Shown in pieces: positions 6,376-7,547 of a DNA stretch of 7,547 nucleotides. The notes beneath the pieces were generated by a model. It searched no databases. It was not told the DNA's origin and was given only the letters and a program-made list of their open reading frames with translations. Every line of letters begins with the position of its first letter. Position 1 is the first letter of the stretch. Origin of the DNA: a bacterium (GTDB lineage: Bacteria; Pseudomonadota; Alphaproteobacteria; Rhizobiales; Xanthobacteraceae); contig JAQSDT010000089.1 of the NCBI GenBank assembly GCA_029946075.1, positions 1 through 7,547 on the forward strand. The letters are read 5' to 3'. The translations under genes were made by a program, and so were the position numbers.

Positions 6376-6458
6376 CGTCATTGCGAACGTAGCGAAGCAA
6401 TCCATATGGCCGCAAAGAAAGAATGGATCGCTTCGTCGCTTCGCGCCCCGCGATGACG
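6376..6458. repeat. REP-like inverted repeat before the helicase gene
   Basis: The left arm (6376-6404, starting CGTCATTGCGAACG and ending GAAGCAATCCA) and the right arm (6424-6458, starting TGGATCGCTTCG and ending CGCGATGACG) are imperfect inverted copies around a 19-nt centre. The sequence matches, from memory, the CGTCATTGCGAG...GCAATCCA repeat dispersed in Bradyrhizobium and related genomes. It ends only 25 bases before the helicase ATG, so it would be transcribed as leader if the promoter lies upstream. Confidence 0.8.
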
Positions 6459-6483
6459 AAAATCAAAGAAACACCTGCAAAAC

Positions 6484-7547
<1,064 letters not shown>

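Overview
The window looks like chromosome from an alphaproteobacterium of the Bradyrhizobium / Rhodopseudomonas / Afipia group (Nitrobacteraceae). The evidence is the GC-rich codon use of most genes, the neighbourhood rpmB (L28) / DUF3108 exported protein / SUV3-like helicase that I recall from this group, and two families of interspersed inverted repeats typical of these genomes. The assignment comes from recognition, not from a search.

Layout. Bases 1-98 hold repeat hairpins beyond the 3' end of a minus-strand DUF2235 (Tle1-like) alpha/beta-hydrolase gene (123-1385). A short AT-richer divergent region (1386-1534) separates it from a plus-strand gene of about 631 codons (1535-3430) for a KAP-like P-loop NTPase. 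That gene is clearly lower in GC than its surroundings and looks horizontally acquired. Bases 3538 to about 3888 carry a decayed, minus-strand 3' remnant of a LuxR-type HTH regulator, with two frameshifts and an internal stop. A complete small toxin-antitoxin pair in hicB-hicA order follows (3950-4384).

The core region starts after that. Minus-strand rpmB (4659-4967) has a recognisable sigma70-type promoter (TTGACG-17-TATACG) and an intrinsic terminator (4596-4626). Divergent from it is a secreted DUF3108 protein (5230-6123). A 360-bp non-coding stretch with several inverted and direct repeats follows, ending in a REP-like inverted repeat (6376-6458) placed just before the start of a SUV3-like DExH RNA helicase. 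The helicase gene runs off the right edge (6484-7547).

How the parts relate. The left half (about 1386-4384) reads as a small accessory patch: a foreign-looking NTPase of a class often seen in anti-phage islands, a broken regulator and a toxin-antitoxin pair. It lies between native GC-rich genes. The right half is ordinary housekeeping (translation, envelope, RNA metabolism). No multi-gene new system is proven. The best candidate for something undescribed is the orphan KAP-like NTPase, alone or with the divergent DUF2235 hydrolase.
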